From positions 1 through 43,437 of the forward strand of contig JAUYHF010000049.1 in the NCBI GenBank assembly GCA_030690165.1: a stretch of 43,437 nt of DNA. Direction: 5' to 3'. Shown here piece after piece: positions 9,328-18,114 of the stretch (within the stretch, counting starts at the first letter, position 1; each line of letters begins with the position of its first letter). Source of the stretch: Deltaproteobacteria bacterium. GTDB taxonomy: Bacteria > Desulfobacterota > GWC2-55-46 > UBA9637. The translations under genes and the position numbers were made by a program. Below the pieces are notes generated by a model, which saw only the letters and a list, made by a program, of their open reading frames with translations, did not search any database and had not been told where the DNA came from.

Positions 9328-10630
9328 CGAACCTGATACATTAGACCTCTGTTCCAAAGTTTTAACGAAGGAAGGGTATGAGGTCTCTACAGCAAAGGAT
9401 GGCCTGGAGGCCCTCAAGATGATTAGGGAAAACACCTTTGACCTGCTCCTTCTTGATATAAGGATGCCTGGTAAAAATGGGATGGAGGTTCTGGAAGAGG
9501 CAACAGCTATCGGTCTGGATACAGTGATGATTACTGCCTATGCCAGCGTGGAAACTGCGGTTGAGGCCATAAAGAAAGGGGCAAGCGACTATCTCGTAAA
9601 ACCCTTTGAGGCATCCGATATCCGTTCTGTGGTTAAAAAGGTCATTTCCCAGCAGAAGCCATTACTGACAGAAACTAACCTGACTGAAGGAACAGCAGGG
9701 TTTGAGTTATTTGTGGGTGATACCCAGGCTATGAAGGAAATTTATAGAATGATAGAACAAACAGCAGGGACTGATTGCAATATCCTTATAGAAGGTGAGA
9801 GCGGGACAGGCAAGGAACTTGTAGCAAGGACTATCCATCAAAATAGCACGAGAAAGGACGGCCCTTTTATTCCTATAAACTGCGGCGCAATGCCTGAGAC
9901 CTTATTGGAGAGCGAGCTGTTTGGCCACACAAGGGGGGCATTTACCGGGGCAGTAGAATCAAAGAAAGGGCTTTTTGAGGCAGCAACGAACGGGACATTA
10001 TTTTTTGATGAGATAGCCGAGATGTCTCCCCCCCTCCAGGTTAAACTGTTAAGGGTGCTTCAGGATAGGGAGATAAGGCCTGTTGGAGGCACTGACCTGA
10101 AAAAGGTCAATGTCCGGATAGTAGCGGCTACAAATAAAGAATTATCAAAAGAGGTGGCAGAGGGAGGTTTCAGGGATGACCTGTTTTACAGGTTGAGTGT
10201 TGTCTCCTTGAAGCTGCCGCCCTTAAGGGAGCGTAAAGACGACATCCCTGCGCTTATTCAGCATTTTATAAAAAAATACAACAAACTATATAATAGAGAG
10301 GTTAGCGGTATTACCGCGCAGGGGATTAAGTCCTTGATGGAATATTACTGGCACGGCAATGTCCGTGAACTGGAAAATGTTATTGAACGGGCTGTTATCC
10401 TTGAGAAAGATAAGTTGATAACGCCAAAAAATTTATCCATAGGGATGAAGGGAACAATCAAACCTGATGAAGGGCATTACAAAAACCTCCATGACCTGGA
10501 AAAGGAACATATTGAAGCTGTCTTCAAGGCTGTGAAAGGGAACAAGACAAAGGCGGCCGAGATACTCGGTATAGGGAGAAGAACCCTTTATGACAAGATT
10601 ATTGCCTATGGCATTAAAGAGCAGGAGTGA
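9299..10630 (+). CDS. NtrC-family sigma-54-dependent response regulator
   Basis: 443 residues in the order receiver, AAA+ activator, Fis-type helix-turn-helix. The phosphorylated aspartate is Asp53 in LLLLDIRMPG and the receiver ends in the usual KPF motif. Walker A GESGTGKE is at 166-173. The GAFTGA loop that contacts sigma-54 is at 213-218, so this is a true sigma-54 activator. The C-terminus NKTKAAEILGIGRRTLYDKI is a Fis-like DNA-binding helix pair. It overlaps the kinase gene. Downstream lie three 17-bp dyads and an exact sigma-54 promoter, so nxrA is its likely target. Confidence 0.93.
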   Translation: MPYKILIADDEPDTLDLCSKVLTKEGYEVSTAKDGLEALKMIRENTFDLLLLDIRMPGKNGMEVLEEATAIGLDTVMITAYASVETAVEAIKKGASDYLVKPFEASDIRSVVKKVISQQKPLLTETNLTEGTAGFELFVGDTQAMKEIYRMIEQTAGTDCNILIEGESGTGKELVARTIHQNSTRKDGPFIPINCGAMPETLLESELFGHTRGAFTGAVESKKGLFEAATNGTLFFDEIAEMSPPLQVKLLRVLQDREIRPVGGTDLKKVNVRIVAATNKELSKEVAEGGFRDDLFYRLSVVSLKLPPLRERKDDIPALIQHFIKKYNKLYNREVSGITAQGIKSLMEYYWHGNVRELENVIERAVILEKDKLITPKNLSIGMKGTIKPDEGHYKNLHDLEKEHIEAVFKAVKGNKTKAAEILGIGRRTLYDKIIAYGIKEQE

Positions 10631-10711
10631 AAACCTAATCCTCTTTTTACAAACCCCTTCTTAAGCAGAAAATAATACACTACATTATGGAACCTCTGAT
10701 TTAATACCGTC

Positions 10712-10731
10712 ACTCCGGCGAAGGCCGGAGT
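10712..10731. repeat. REP-like hairpin
   Basis: ACTCCGGC (10712-10719), loop GAAG and GCCGGAGT (10724-10731) form a perfect 8-bp stem inside CGTCACTCCGGCGAAGG, followed by TCCAGTG. This is the widespread REP type whose translation reads WTPAFAGVT. It lies shortly after the response regulator stop. Confidence 0.75.
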
Positions 10732-10894
10732 CCAGTGTTCGAAACAACTGTCCTCTGCTGGCGGGGGATTAAGGGGGCGGAGGGTGTTGGCGTGCCTTCC
10801 TCCCCCTGCAGGCTCCGCTATACCCCCATATTTATGCATGTTTTGAATAAATAAGTCTGCTGAATTGCAATTTTTATACACTTAATATTTAATT

Positions 10895-10911
10895 TGGGCA
10901 AACATTGCACA
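10895..10911. promoter_or_regulatory. Upstream activator site 1 (dyad)
   Basis: TGGGC-AAACATT-GCACA, a 5-7-5 dyad with one mismatch between arms. It is one of three copies of TGKGC-N7-GCMCA upstream of the sigma-54 promoter. It lies 53 bases (about five helical turns) before site 2, within a longer local duplication starting CACTTA. Confidence 0.65.
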
Positions 10912-10947
10912 TGGCTTGTTGTTTTTCTGCACACTTAGTGTATAACT

Positions 10948-10964
10948 TGGGCAGATATAGCCCA
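10948..10964. promoter_or_regulatory. Upstream activator site 2 (perfect dyad)
   Basis: TGGGC-AGATATA-GCCCA is a perfect 5-7-5 inverted repeat and the best of the three copies. Its position about 180 bases before the -24/-12 promoter suits an enhancer bound by the NtrC-type regulator encoded at 9299. Confidence 0.7.
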
Positions 10965-11025
10965 CATTGTATTATACGTATTATACCTTTAATTTCAATA
11001 AGTTAAATGATATATCCAAAAACAC

Positions 11026-11042
11026 TGTGCAGTAATTGCCCA
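11026..11042. promoter_or_regulatory. Upstream activator site 3 (dyad)
   Basis: TGTGC-AGTAATT-GCCCA has the same 5-7-5 layout with one mismatch, 78 bases after site 2 and about 100 bases before the promoter. Confidence 0.65.
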
Positions 11043-11140
11043 AAGCGATAGGTGATTCCAAAACCCCCCTCCCGTTCTACGTTGTTAAAATACCCATTAA
11101 AATCAAAAGGTTAAGTAGAATTATTAAATTTTATAAACTC

Positions 11141-11156
11141 TGGCATAGTTGTTGCA
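11141..11156 (+). promoter_or_regulatory. Sigma-54 (-24/-12) promoter of the nxr operon
   Basis: TGGCATAGTTGTTGCA matches the consensus TGGCAYRNNNNTTGCW at every fixed position. Transcription should start near 11167, giving a leader of about 170 bases before nxrA. It lies downstream of the sigma-54 activator gene and of three dyad sites. Confidence 0.85.
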
Positions 11157-11339
11157 GTAAAGTATGTTCTCTATCATATCAGTTATTATCTTAAAGGATT
11201 TGCTTTTTGTGTATTGAATATAAGAAAGAAAGGAGGATAGATTAAGGGTAGATTATAGGAAAGAAAGGTTAAAAGGTTTTGCAGTAGAAGTCAAATAAGG
11301 CAATAAAATCAGTTAATTATTAAAAGGAGGTGGAAACTA

Positions 11340-14300
11340 ATGGATTTAACAAGAAGAAGTTTTTTAGAGATTAGCGCAGCTGCAGCAGGTGTTGCCGCTA
11401 TAGGGAGCAAGGCACTTGCGCTCACTACCTTAAAGCCGGTGGTAAGCATCGAGAATGCGTTGGAGGTCTACCCTGACAGGGCATGGGAAAAGGTCTATCA
11501 CGACCAGTATCGTTATGACAGGAGCTATACATTTAACTGCTCCCCGAACGATACCCACGGGTGCAAGGTAAGGGCATTTGTAAGAAATGGAATCATCATG
11601 AGGGTGGAGAGCAACTACGGCCATCAGGAGGCACAAGATTTATATGGTAACAAGGCCACAAGGAACTGGAACCCGAGGATGTGTCTTAAGGGCTACACCT
11701 TCCACAGAAAGGTTTACGGCCCATACAGGCTTAAATATCCAATCATGAGGAGTCAGTGGAAGCAATGGGCAGACGACGGGTTTCCATATCTGAGCAAGGA
11801 TGTGATGCACAAATATAAATTTAGCGACAGGGCATCTGATCACTTTGTAAGGGTAACATGGGATGAGGTATTTACCTACATGGCAAAGTGTTATGTGGTA
11901 ACCTCAAAGAGATACAGCGGGGAGGCAGGCGCACAGCTTTTAAGGGATGAGGGGTATCATGAGGAGATGATACGCGCATGCCAGGGCGCCGGCACAAGGA
12001 CATTTAAATTCCGCGGCGGCATGGGGCAGTTGCAGGTACTGGGCATATACGGCATGTACCGTGTAGCAAACACGATGGCTATCCTTGACTCAATTACCCG
12101 GAATTTGACACATGAGCTTGAAGACGAGGCCCTCGGCGGCAGGAACTGGTGTAACTATACATGGCACGGAGACCAAGACCCAGGCCATCCATTTATACAT
12201 GGATTGCAGCAGTCTGACATGGACTTAAATGACCACAGATTCAGCAAGCTTACCATCCACATGGGTAAAAACATGATTGAGAACAAGATGCCAGAGGCCC
12301 ACTGGTTAAATGAGATGATGGAGAGGGGCGGTAAGATTGTAGTTGTATCGCCTGAGTATAACCCGACAGCCACCAAGTCTGACTACTGGATCCCTGTCCG
12401 GCCAAGCTCTGATACAGCGCTTCTCCTTGGCATCACAAAGATTATCATAGATGAAAACCTCTATGATGTGAAGTTTGTAAAGAATTTTACCGATTTCCCG
12501 ATATTGATAAGGACCGACAATCTAAAGAGGCTCCTTGCAAGGGATGTATTCCCGAACTATACCCCTGGCCTTAAGCCGGAGGGCCATTCTTTAAAGATTC
12601 AGGGCATTACAAAGGCGCAGTATGACCAGATAGGCGGGGATTATTGCGTGTGGGATAAGAAGACCAATTCAGTAAAGGCTGTAACAAGGGATATGGTGGG
12701 TGATAAACTTACCGCGACCGGTATAGACCCGGCCCTTGAGGGGACATACATGGTAAAACTGGCAAACGGCCATGAAGTGCCGGTAATGCCTGTGTTCCAG
12801 ATGTATAAGGTCCATCTTGAGGACTATGACATGGATACCGTGGCAGAGATCACAAGGTCGCCAAAGGAATTGATGGTGAAGCTTGCCCATGATATCGCCA
12901 CTATTAAACCGGTGTCAATCCATTGCGGCGAGGGTGTCGGTCACTATTTCCATGCCACCTTAATGAACAGGGCGACATATCTGCCGCTCATGCTCACAGG
13001 CAACTTAGGCATATTCGGCTCAGGCTCACATGGATGGTCTGGCAATTACAAGGCCGCAAACTGGCAGGGCTCGAAGCACTCAGGCCCTGGCTTTTACGGC
13101 TGGATAGGAGAGGATGTGTTCCATCCGAACCTCGATGAGAATGCAGATGGAAAAGAGATACATGCCCATGGCAGGGCAAGGGATGAGGAGGTTGGATACT
13201 GGGCGCATGGGGATATGCCGCTGGTTGTAAACACCCCTAAATACGGCAGGAAGTGTTTTACAGGCGATACGCATATGCCGACACCTACAAAGACCCTTCA
13301 CTTCGCCAATGTGAACCTCTTTAATCAGGCAAAATGGGCCTATCACCTATTCTTTAATGTAAATCCAAGGATAAATATGATAGTTTCCTCGGATGTTATA
13401 ATGACATCTTCCATTGAATATGCCGATATTGGTCTTGCGGCAAACACATGGGTGGAAAAGCAGGTTCATGAAACAACATCCTCCTGCTCCAATCCATTTG
13501 TTGAGGTCTGGGGAGGAAAGGGCATCAGCATAGACCCGCTTGGGGATACATTGGATGACTTAAATATCCAGGCAGGTATTGCAAATGGTCTTGCAAAGGT
13601 TACAGGCGACCAGAGGTTTTATAATATGTATAAGTTTGCCCTTGAGGGAAAGCACTCTGTCTATCTACAGAGACTCTGGGATGGGTCAACAACATGCAGG
13701 GGTTACAAGGTAAAGGATATTGTGGCAAAGGGTGGGACAGCCCTTCTGAATTTCAGGACATATCCGAGGCAGCCGTTCTGGGAGGAGGTCCACGAATCAA
13801 AACCGGTCTGGACATCCACAGGGAGATTTGACGCATATTGCGATATCCCTGAGGCCATAGCAACAGGCGAAAACTTTATCGTCCAGAGAGAAGGGCCTGA
13901 GGCAACACAGTTTATGCAGAACGTCATTATAAGCACAAACCCATATCTCCGCCCTGACGACAACGGCATACCATTGGACGCCAAAGGCAGGGATGAGAGG
14001 ACAGTGCGTAATATCAAGATGGCATGGGGCGAGGCAAAGCAGACAACTAACTTCCTCTGGGAGGCAGGCTACAGGTTCTGGTGCGTAACGCCAAAGACAA
14101 GGCACTCTACCCATTCGTCATGGAATGAGGTTGACTGGAATCTTATATGGGCGTCAAACTATGGAGACCCATACAGGATGGATAAGAGGATGCCGAGCGT
14201 AGGCGAGCATCAGGTCCATATCCACCCAACAGCAGGAAAGGACTTCGGCATAGAAGACGGCGATTACATGTATGTGGACGCAAATCCTGCTGACCGTCCT

Positions 14301-14810
14301 TATGTAGGCTGGAAGCCGAACGAGGAGAGATACAAGGCAACAAGGTGTATGCTCAGGGCTAAATACAACCCTGCGTATCCATACAATGTGCTCATGATGA
14401 AGCACGGCGGCGCTAATATCTCTACTGAGAGAAGCTATAAGGCTGCCCAGACAAGGCCGGACGGAAGGGCGTTATCAAAGGATACAGGATATTCGTCAAA
14501 CTTCAGGTCAGGCTCACAGCAGTCTCTTACCACATCATGGCTTATGCCGATGCATCAGACAGACAACCTCTTCCACAAGAAAAAGGTTATGTATGCCGCG
14601 ACATTCGGCTATGAGGCGGACAACCATGGCATCAATTCAGTGCCAAAGGAGATCGTTGTAAAGGTATCCAAGGCAGAGGACGGCGGCATGAACGGCAAGG
14701 GCGTATGGGATCCGGTAAAGACAGGATATACACCAGGCCATGAGAGCGACTTTATGGAGAGGTATCTGCATGGCGAGCTCGTTACGATAATGAATGTAAA
14801 GCGCGATTAA
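11340..14810 (+). CDS. nxrA: Nitrite oxidoreductase alpha subunit (periplasmic, Mo-bis-MGD), NxrA-type
   Basis: 1156 residues, matching the size of periplasmic NxrA. It belongs to the type II DMSO-reductase family and interconverts nitrite and nitrate at a molybdenum cofactor. A Tat signal (TRRSFLEISAAAAGVAA, residues 4-20) places it in the periplasm. Candidate ligands of the first Fe-S cluster are Cys67, His73 and/or Cys75 in CSPNDTHGC and Cys115 in NWNPRMC. These motifs and YTFHRKVYGPYRLKYP are what I recall from Nitrospira and anammox NxrA, rather than from NarG. It opens the operon behind a sigma-54 promoter with a strong AAGGAGGTGG site. Related enzymes can run as nitrate reductase, and other type II reductases are a lesser alternative. 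Confidence 0.85.
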   Translation: MDLTRRSFLEISAAAAGVAAIGSKALALTTLKPVVSIENALEVYPDRAWEKVYHDQYRYDRSYTFNCSPNDTHGCKVRAFVRNGIIMRVESNYGHQEAQDLYGNKATRNWNPRMCLKGYTFHRKVYGPYRLKYPIMRSQWKQWADDGFPYLSKDVMHKYKFSDRASDHFVRVTWDEVFTYMAKCYVVTSKRYSGEAGAQLLRDEGYHEEMIRACQGAGTRTFKFRGGMGQLQVLGIYGMYRVANTMAILDSITRNLTHELEDEALGGRNWCNYTWHGDQDPGHPFIHGLQQSDMDLNDHRFSKLTIHMGKNMIENKMPEAHWLNEMMERGGKIVVVSPEYNPTATKSDYWIPVRPSSDTALLLGITKIIIDENLYDVKFVKNFTDFPILIRTDNLKRLLARDVFPNYTPGLKPEGHSLKIQGITKAQYDQIGGDYCVWDKKTNSVKAVTRDMVGDKLTATGIDPALEGTYMVKLANGHEVPVMPVFQMYKVHLEDYDMDTVAEITRSPKELMVKLAHDIATIKPVSIHCGEGVGHYFHATLMNRATYLPLMLTGNLGIFGSGSHGWSGNYKAANWQGSKHSGPGFYGWIGEDVFHPNLDENADGKEIHAHGRARDEEVGYWAHGDMPLVVNTPKYGRKCFTGDTHMPTPTKTLHFANVNLFNQAKWAYHLFFNVNPRINMIVSSDVIMTSSIEYADIGLAANTWVEKQVHETTSSCSNPFVEVWGGKGISIDPLGDTLDDLNIQAGIANGLAKVTGDQRFYNMYKFALEGKHSVYLQRLWDGSTTCRGYKVKDIVAKGGTALLNFRTYPRQPFWEEVHESKPVWTSTGRFDAYCDIPEAIATGENFIVQREGPEATQFMQNVIISTNPYLRPDDNGIPLDAKGRDERTVRNIKMAWGEAKQTTNFLWEAGYRFWCVTPKTRHSTHSSWNEVDWNLIWASNYGDPYRMDKRMPSVGEHQVHIHPTAGKDFGIEDGDYMYVDANPADRPYVGWKPNEERYKATRCMLRAKYNPAYPYNVLMMKHGGANISTERSYKAAQTRPDGRALSKDTGYSSNFRSGSQQSLTTSWLMPMHQTDNLFHKKKVMYAATFGYEADNHGINSVPKEIVVKVSKAEDGGMNGKGVWDPVKTGYTPGHESDFMERYLHGELVTIMNVKRD

Positions 14811-14829
14811 ATGTTTGTTGGATTGGAAT

Positions 14830-14852
14830 GGGGATGGCAGAGCGCCATCCCC
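14830..14852 (+). other. Stable hairpin between nxrA and nxrB
   Basis: GGGGATGGC (14830-14838), a 5-base loop AGAGC and GCCATCCCC (14844-14852) form a perfect 9-bp stem in the 92-base gap. No T-tract follows, so it is more likely an mRNA processing or stability element than a terminator. Confidence 0.7.
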
Positions 14853-14902
14853 GCATAAAAACGCAGGAGTTGAAACTTAAATAAGGAGGTGGAGAAAAAA
14901 AT

Positions 14903-16231
14903 ATGGCACATCAAGAGGTTTATAATTGGCATTTAGGAAGAACGATGGCATATCCGTATAAGGAGAAGCACCCGAAATGGCAGTTTGCATTCGTGTTCAA
15001 TACAAACCGCTGTATCGCGTGTCAGACATGCACAATGGCATGCAAGTCTACATGGACATTCTCAAAGGGACAGGAGTTTATGTGGTGGAACCGTGTTGAG
15101 CATATGCCATACGGAGGGTATCCCCAGTCATGGGACAAGAAGATATTAAATATCCTGGATAAGGAAAACCCCGGTAGGCAGAGATGGGCAGTAGCGTCAA
15201 CATCGCCTGAGAAGCCATACGGCATATTTGACGGCATGACCATATTTGAGGCTGCAGTCCATGCCGGCACAGGCCAGAATGCGCTCGGCTATGTCCCGAC
15301 AGATAGGGAGTGGAGGGCGCCAAACTTCTATGAAGACACTGCCACAGGGTATCCTGTTGCAGCGCCTGACACAATGCATGAGGGCTCGCAATTGCCGCAT
15401 CACAAGACATGGTTTTTCTATCTTGCAAGGCTTTGCAACCACTGCACATATCCAGGCTGCCTCGGCGCATGTCCGAGAAAGGCAATCTACAAGAGAGAGG
15501 AAGACGGCATAGTCCTAATAGACCAGAGCCGCTGCAGGGGTTACAGGAAGTGCGTTGAGCAGTGTCCTTATAAGCTGCCGATGTTCAGAGGAACCACAAG
15601 GGTATCTGAGAAGTGCATCGCATGTTACCCGCGTATAGAGGGTAAAGACCCTGTATCCCAGTATAAAGGGACCAAAGGGCCTCATGAGCTTCAGTACAGC
15701 ATGACAACCCCATCGCAGAACGACCCGATGGAAACGCGCTGTATGGCAGTCTGCGTAGGCCAGATAAGGCTTCAGGGACTTGTGCAGATAGGCGAGGACG
15801 GGAAATGGGTTCATGACCCTGAAAACCCCCTCTACTTCCTGATCAGGGTAGCAAAGGTGGCATTGCCCATATACCCAGTCCTTGGCACAGAGCCAAACGG
15901 CTACTACATCCCGCCAAGACACGTGCCAAAGGCATATCTGAGGCAGATGTTTGGGCCAGGCGCTGATGCTGCGGTTGAGACATTCATGAATCCGAGCAGG
16001 GACCTCCTTGCCTGCATGAACCTCTTCCGTAAACACCAGTCTATAATATTCAAGTTTAAACGTATAGAGGGACCAAAGGTGTTTGAGAACCCCAATTTCC
16101 ACGGGAAGAAGTTTGAGCTCTATAACGACACGGTCGTCGCCTACAATAAAAAGGGCGAGGAGCTCTTCAGAACACCGATAGAGGAGCCTACCTATATAAG
16201 GCGTGGAGATATACATTATAATACAATATAA
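14903..16231 (+). CDS. nxrB: Nitrite oxidoreductase beta subunit (iron-sulfur), NxrB-type
   Basis: 442 residues. NxrB carries the Fe-S wire between the molybdenum subunit and the heme subunit. Cysteine groups appear in order: CIACQTCTMACK (about 39-50), CNHCTYPGCLGACP, CRGYRKCVEQCP and CIACYP together with CMAVC. The third has Tyr at a position where a ligand is lost in the [3Fe-4S]-type cluster of NarH relatives. There is no signal peptide, as expected for a subunit exported together with the Tat substrate NxrA. The start ATG is set by AAGGAGGTGG 12 bases upstream, almost the same site as in nxrA. Confidence 0.9.
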   Translation: MAHQEVYNWHLGRTMAYPYKEKHPKWQFAFVFNTNRCIACQTCTMACKSTWTFSKGQEFMWWNRVEHMPYGGYPQSWDKKILNILDKENPGRQRWAVASTSPEKPYGIFDGMTIFEAAVHAGTGQNALGYVPTDREWRAPNFYEDTATGYPVAAPDTMHEGSQLPHHKTWFFYLARLCNHCTYPGCLGACPRKAIYKREEDGIVLIDQSRCRGYRKCVEQCPYKLPMFRGTTRVSEKCIACYPRIEGKDPVSQYKGTKGPHELQYSMTTPSQNDPMETRCMAVCVGQIRLQGLVQIGEDGKWVHDPENPLYFLIRVAKVALPIYPVLGTEPNGYYIPPRHVPKAYLRQMFGPGADAAVETFMNPSRDLLACMNLFRKHQSIIFKFKRIEGPKVFENPNFHGKKFELYNDTVVAYNKKGEELFRTPIEEPTYIRRGDIHYNTI

Positions 16232-16253
16232 TGTGATGTCTCTGGCGTTTATG

Positions 16254-16280
16254 GCCCCCGCCTAAGGCGGGGGCTTTAAT
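16254..16280 (+). terminator. Hairpin with short T-run after nxrB
   Basis: GCCCCCGCC (16254-16262), TAA and GGCGGGGGC (16266-16274) form a perfect 9-bp GC-rich stem followed by TTTAATT. It could be a leaky terminator or an mRNA 3' end that sets nxrAB above the downstream chaperone gene, which starts 25 bases later. Confidence 0.55.
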
Positions 16281-16298
16281 TAAGAGAGGATTAATCAG

Positions 16299-17177
16299 AT
16301 GAAGAAGGACAAAAAAGAAAAAGAAGTTGTTAAGGACAAAAAAGAAAAAGAAGTTGCCATAGATACTGCGGCAGAGGAAGAAAAGAAGATAATAACCGCA
16401 AAGGTTAGAAGCCGCATATATCACCTTCTTGCTCAGGCGTATCTGTATCCTAATGAGGGGAGTTATTCTCTGATTAAGAATGGATTCGTAGAAGAGCTTA
16501 GAAACTCTTTTTCTTATCTTTTGTTGAATTATATAAAAGATGATGGAAAGGCAGAAGAGATATTAGACAATTTAGAGTCTCTTGATAAAGCTATTAAGAT
16601 ATTAAAGGAAGGGCACTTAACTGGTTTTCAGGGACAGTTTGCAAAGGTCTTTACCCATACTATAAGCCAGGAGTGTCCGCAGTATGAGACCCAGTTTGGG
16701 ATAAAGGCAGAAGATGTCTTTCATAAATGCCATGAGTTAGGGGATATAGCAGGTTTTTACAATGCCTTTGGCCTTGATCTAACCGACTCCCAGGCTACAA
16801 AGGAGCGGGTTGACCACATCAGCGTTGAATTTGAGTTTATGTATTTTCTTGCCAATAAAGAGGCATACGGCATAGAAAATAAGGATGCTGAGGATAAGTT
16901 AGATATTGTTACATCTGCCCAGAAGAAATTTGTAAGGGAGCATATAGCCATGTGGGTGCCTGTCTTCGCCAAATATCTGGCAAAGAAGACAAAGACCGGT
17001 TTTTATAAAGAGGTCTCACAGCTTACAAAGGCATTTGTAGAGCAGGAGATAACTTATCTGAAGGTTAAACCAAGAAGGCTTAAGAGCGAGGAGGTTTCAG
17101 TCGAACCCCCTGAAGATGAATTAATAACATGCGACACAACAGCGACATATGCTCGCGGAGTGGGGAAACCCAATTGA
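16299..17177 (+). CDS. TorD/DmsD-like molybdoenzyme chaperone
   Basis: 292 residues. Family members bind the apo-molybdoenzyme and its Tat signal in the cytoplasm until the cofactor is inserted. The helical core (about 30-260) carries CPQYETQFG and DHISVEFEFMYFLANKE, both typical of the family. The N-terminal 18 residues are nearly all Lys and Glu because a 25-base unit is duplicated exactly (16305-16329 and 16332-16356, period 27). The in-frame duplication gives KDKKEKEV twice. ATG 16299 sits after AGAGAGGA. Its place between nxrB and the NxrC-like gene makes NxrAB the likely client. Confidence 0.85.
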   Translation: MKKDKKEKEVVKDKKEKEVAIDTAAEEEKKIITAKVRSRIYHLLAQAYLYPNEGSYSLIKNGFVEELRNSFSYLLLNYIKDDGKAEEILDNLESLDKAIKILKEGHLTGFQGQFAKVFTHTISQECPQYETQFGIKAEDVFHKCHELGDIAGFYNAFGLDLTDSQATKERVDHISVEFEFMYFLANKEAYGIENKDAEDKLDIVTSAQKKFVREHIAMWVPVFAKYLAKKTKTGFYKEVSQLTKAFVEQEITYLKVKPRRLKSEEVSVEPPEDELITCDTTATYARGVGKPN

Positions 17178-17208
17178 ATCCAAACTAATAATAAGGAGGT
17201 TAAAAGCG

Positions 17209-18090
17209 ATGAGAAAGATTTTGTTAGTGGTATTTTTGGTTTTAGCGGCATTTGTTTTCGGCTGCTATGAAAGGGATGCTGTTGCAGAGGTTACGATAAC
17301 TGCAGTGAAGGTTTCAGGGGATATCCCGCTTGACCCTGCCAATGTTGCATGGAGGCCGGTCCCTATTACATATGTTGATCTGAACTGCCAGGTTCTCGCA
17401 GAGCCCAAGAACATGAATTGCGCTACAAGGGTTGTAGAGGTAACCGCTCTTACAAACGGCAAGGAGCTTGCCGTAAGGCTTAGATGGAGCGACCAGTCAA
17501 AGGATGAATTGAATATTGTCCATGAGCAATACAGGGATGCCGCAGCCCTTGAATTCGCTGTTAAGGCTGTAACCCCAGGCGAGGAGCCAGCATACACAAT
17601 GGGGAATTCCGGTGATATGGTAAACATATGGCACTGGAAGGCAGAGTGGCAGAAAGACGGCGCCAGAAGGCAGGACATGGAGGATGTATATCCCAATATG
17701 TCGGCAGACTGGTATGTGGACGAGCAGCCGGACGGCAAGATATCATATCATGACAGACAGGGAAAAAACTTAGGCTCATTTGACCCTGCTGCTTACAGCC
17801 ATAATATATTTGCCCAGGTTGATTTAAGGCATTCACCTGTGGAAGATTTAAACGCAGAGGGATTTGGTTCTCTCACCACCCAGAAGAGCCAGGATGTAGA
17901 TGGATATGGGACATGGGATAAAAACGGCTGGAGTGTCGTGTTTAAGAGAACCCTTACCGACAAGGATGCAAATGATGTGCAGTTTGGCACCGGTAAATTC
18001 CCGATTGCATTTGCAGTATGGGATGGCAGCAACGCCGAGAGGGACGGACTTAAGTCCATATCGCAGTGGAACTATATTGAGATAAAGTAA
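17209..18090 (+). CDS. nxrC: NxrC-like heme b subunit (ethylbenzene dehydrogenase gamma-type domain), probable lipoprotein
   Basis: 293 residues from ATG 17209, chosen because AAGGAGGT lies 9 bases upstream. An upstream in-frame start would run into the chaperone gene. The N-terminus MRKILLVVFLVLAAFVFGC is a signal peptide with a possible lipobox (VFGC, Cys at residue 19), suggesting membrane anchoring. The rest resembles the heme b gamma subunit of type II enzymes (EbdC, NarI-independent Nxr gamma). It includes MGNSGDMVNIWHWKAEW at mid-protein and AFAVWDGSNAERDG near the end. Met and Lys residues in this fold ligate heme b in relatives. It would pass electrons between NxrB and cytochromes c. 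Confidence 0.8.
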   Translation: MRKILLVVFLVLAAFVFGCYERDAVAEVTITAVKVSGDIPLDPANVAWRPVPITYVDLNCQVLAEPKNMNCATRVVEVTALTNGKELAVRLRWSDQSKDELNIVHEQYRDAAALEFAVKAVTPGEEPAYTMGNSGDMVNIWHWKAEWQKDGARRQDMEDVYPNMSADWYVDEQPDGKISYHDRQGKNLGSFDPAAYSHNIFAQVDLRHSPVEDLNAEGFGSLTTQKSQDVDGYGTWDKNGWSVVFKRTLTDKDANDVQFGTGKFPIAFAVWDGSNAERDGLKSISQWNYIEIK

Positions 18091-18114
18091 GTAAAGCATT
18101 TTTCAAAGCATTAT

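Larger units (their letters stand above)
10631..11339. other. 0.7 kb intergenic control region upstream of nxrA
   Basis: No convincing gene is present. The region holds a REP-like hairpin (10712-10731), a GC-rich stretch with repeat-like character (about 10745-10830), three 17-bp dyads (10895-10911, 10948-10964, 11026-11042), a sigma-54 promoter (11141-11156) and an AT-rich leader of about 170 bases. The leader ends in the strong AAAAGGAGGTGG ribosome site of nxrA. Confidence 0.8.

Noticed and set aside
10606-10881. Minus-strand frame of 91 codons after the response regulator
   Set aside because: It contains HWTPAFAGVT, the translation of a REP hairpin, and other repeat-like sequence; no ribosome site and no family resemblance.
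11340-16231. Cytoplasmic NarGH nitrate reductase
   Set aside because: The Tat signal, lack of a NarI-type membrane subunit and presence of NxrC-type gamma domain and CSPNDTH motif favour the periplasmic Nxr type.
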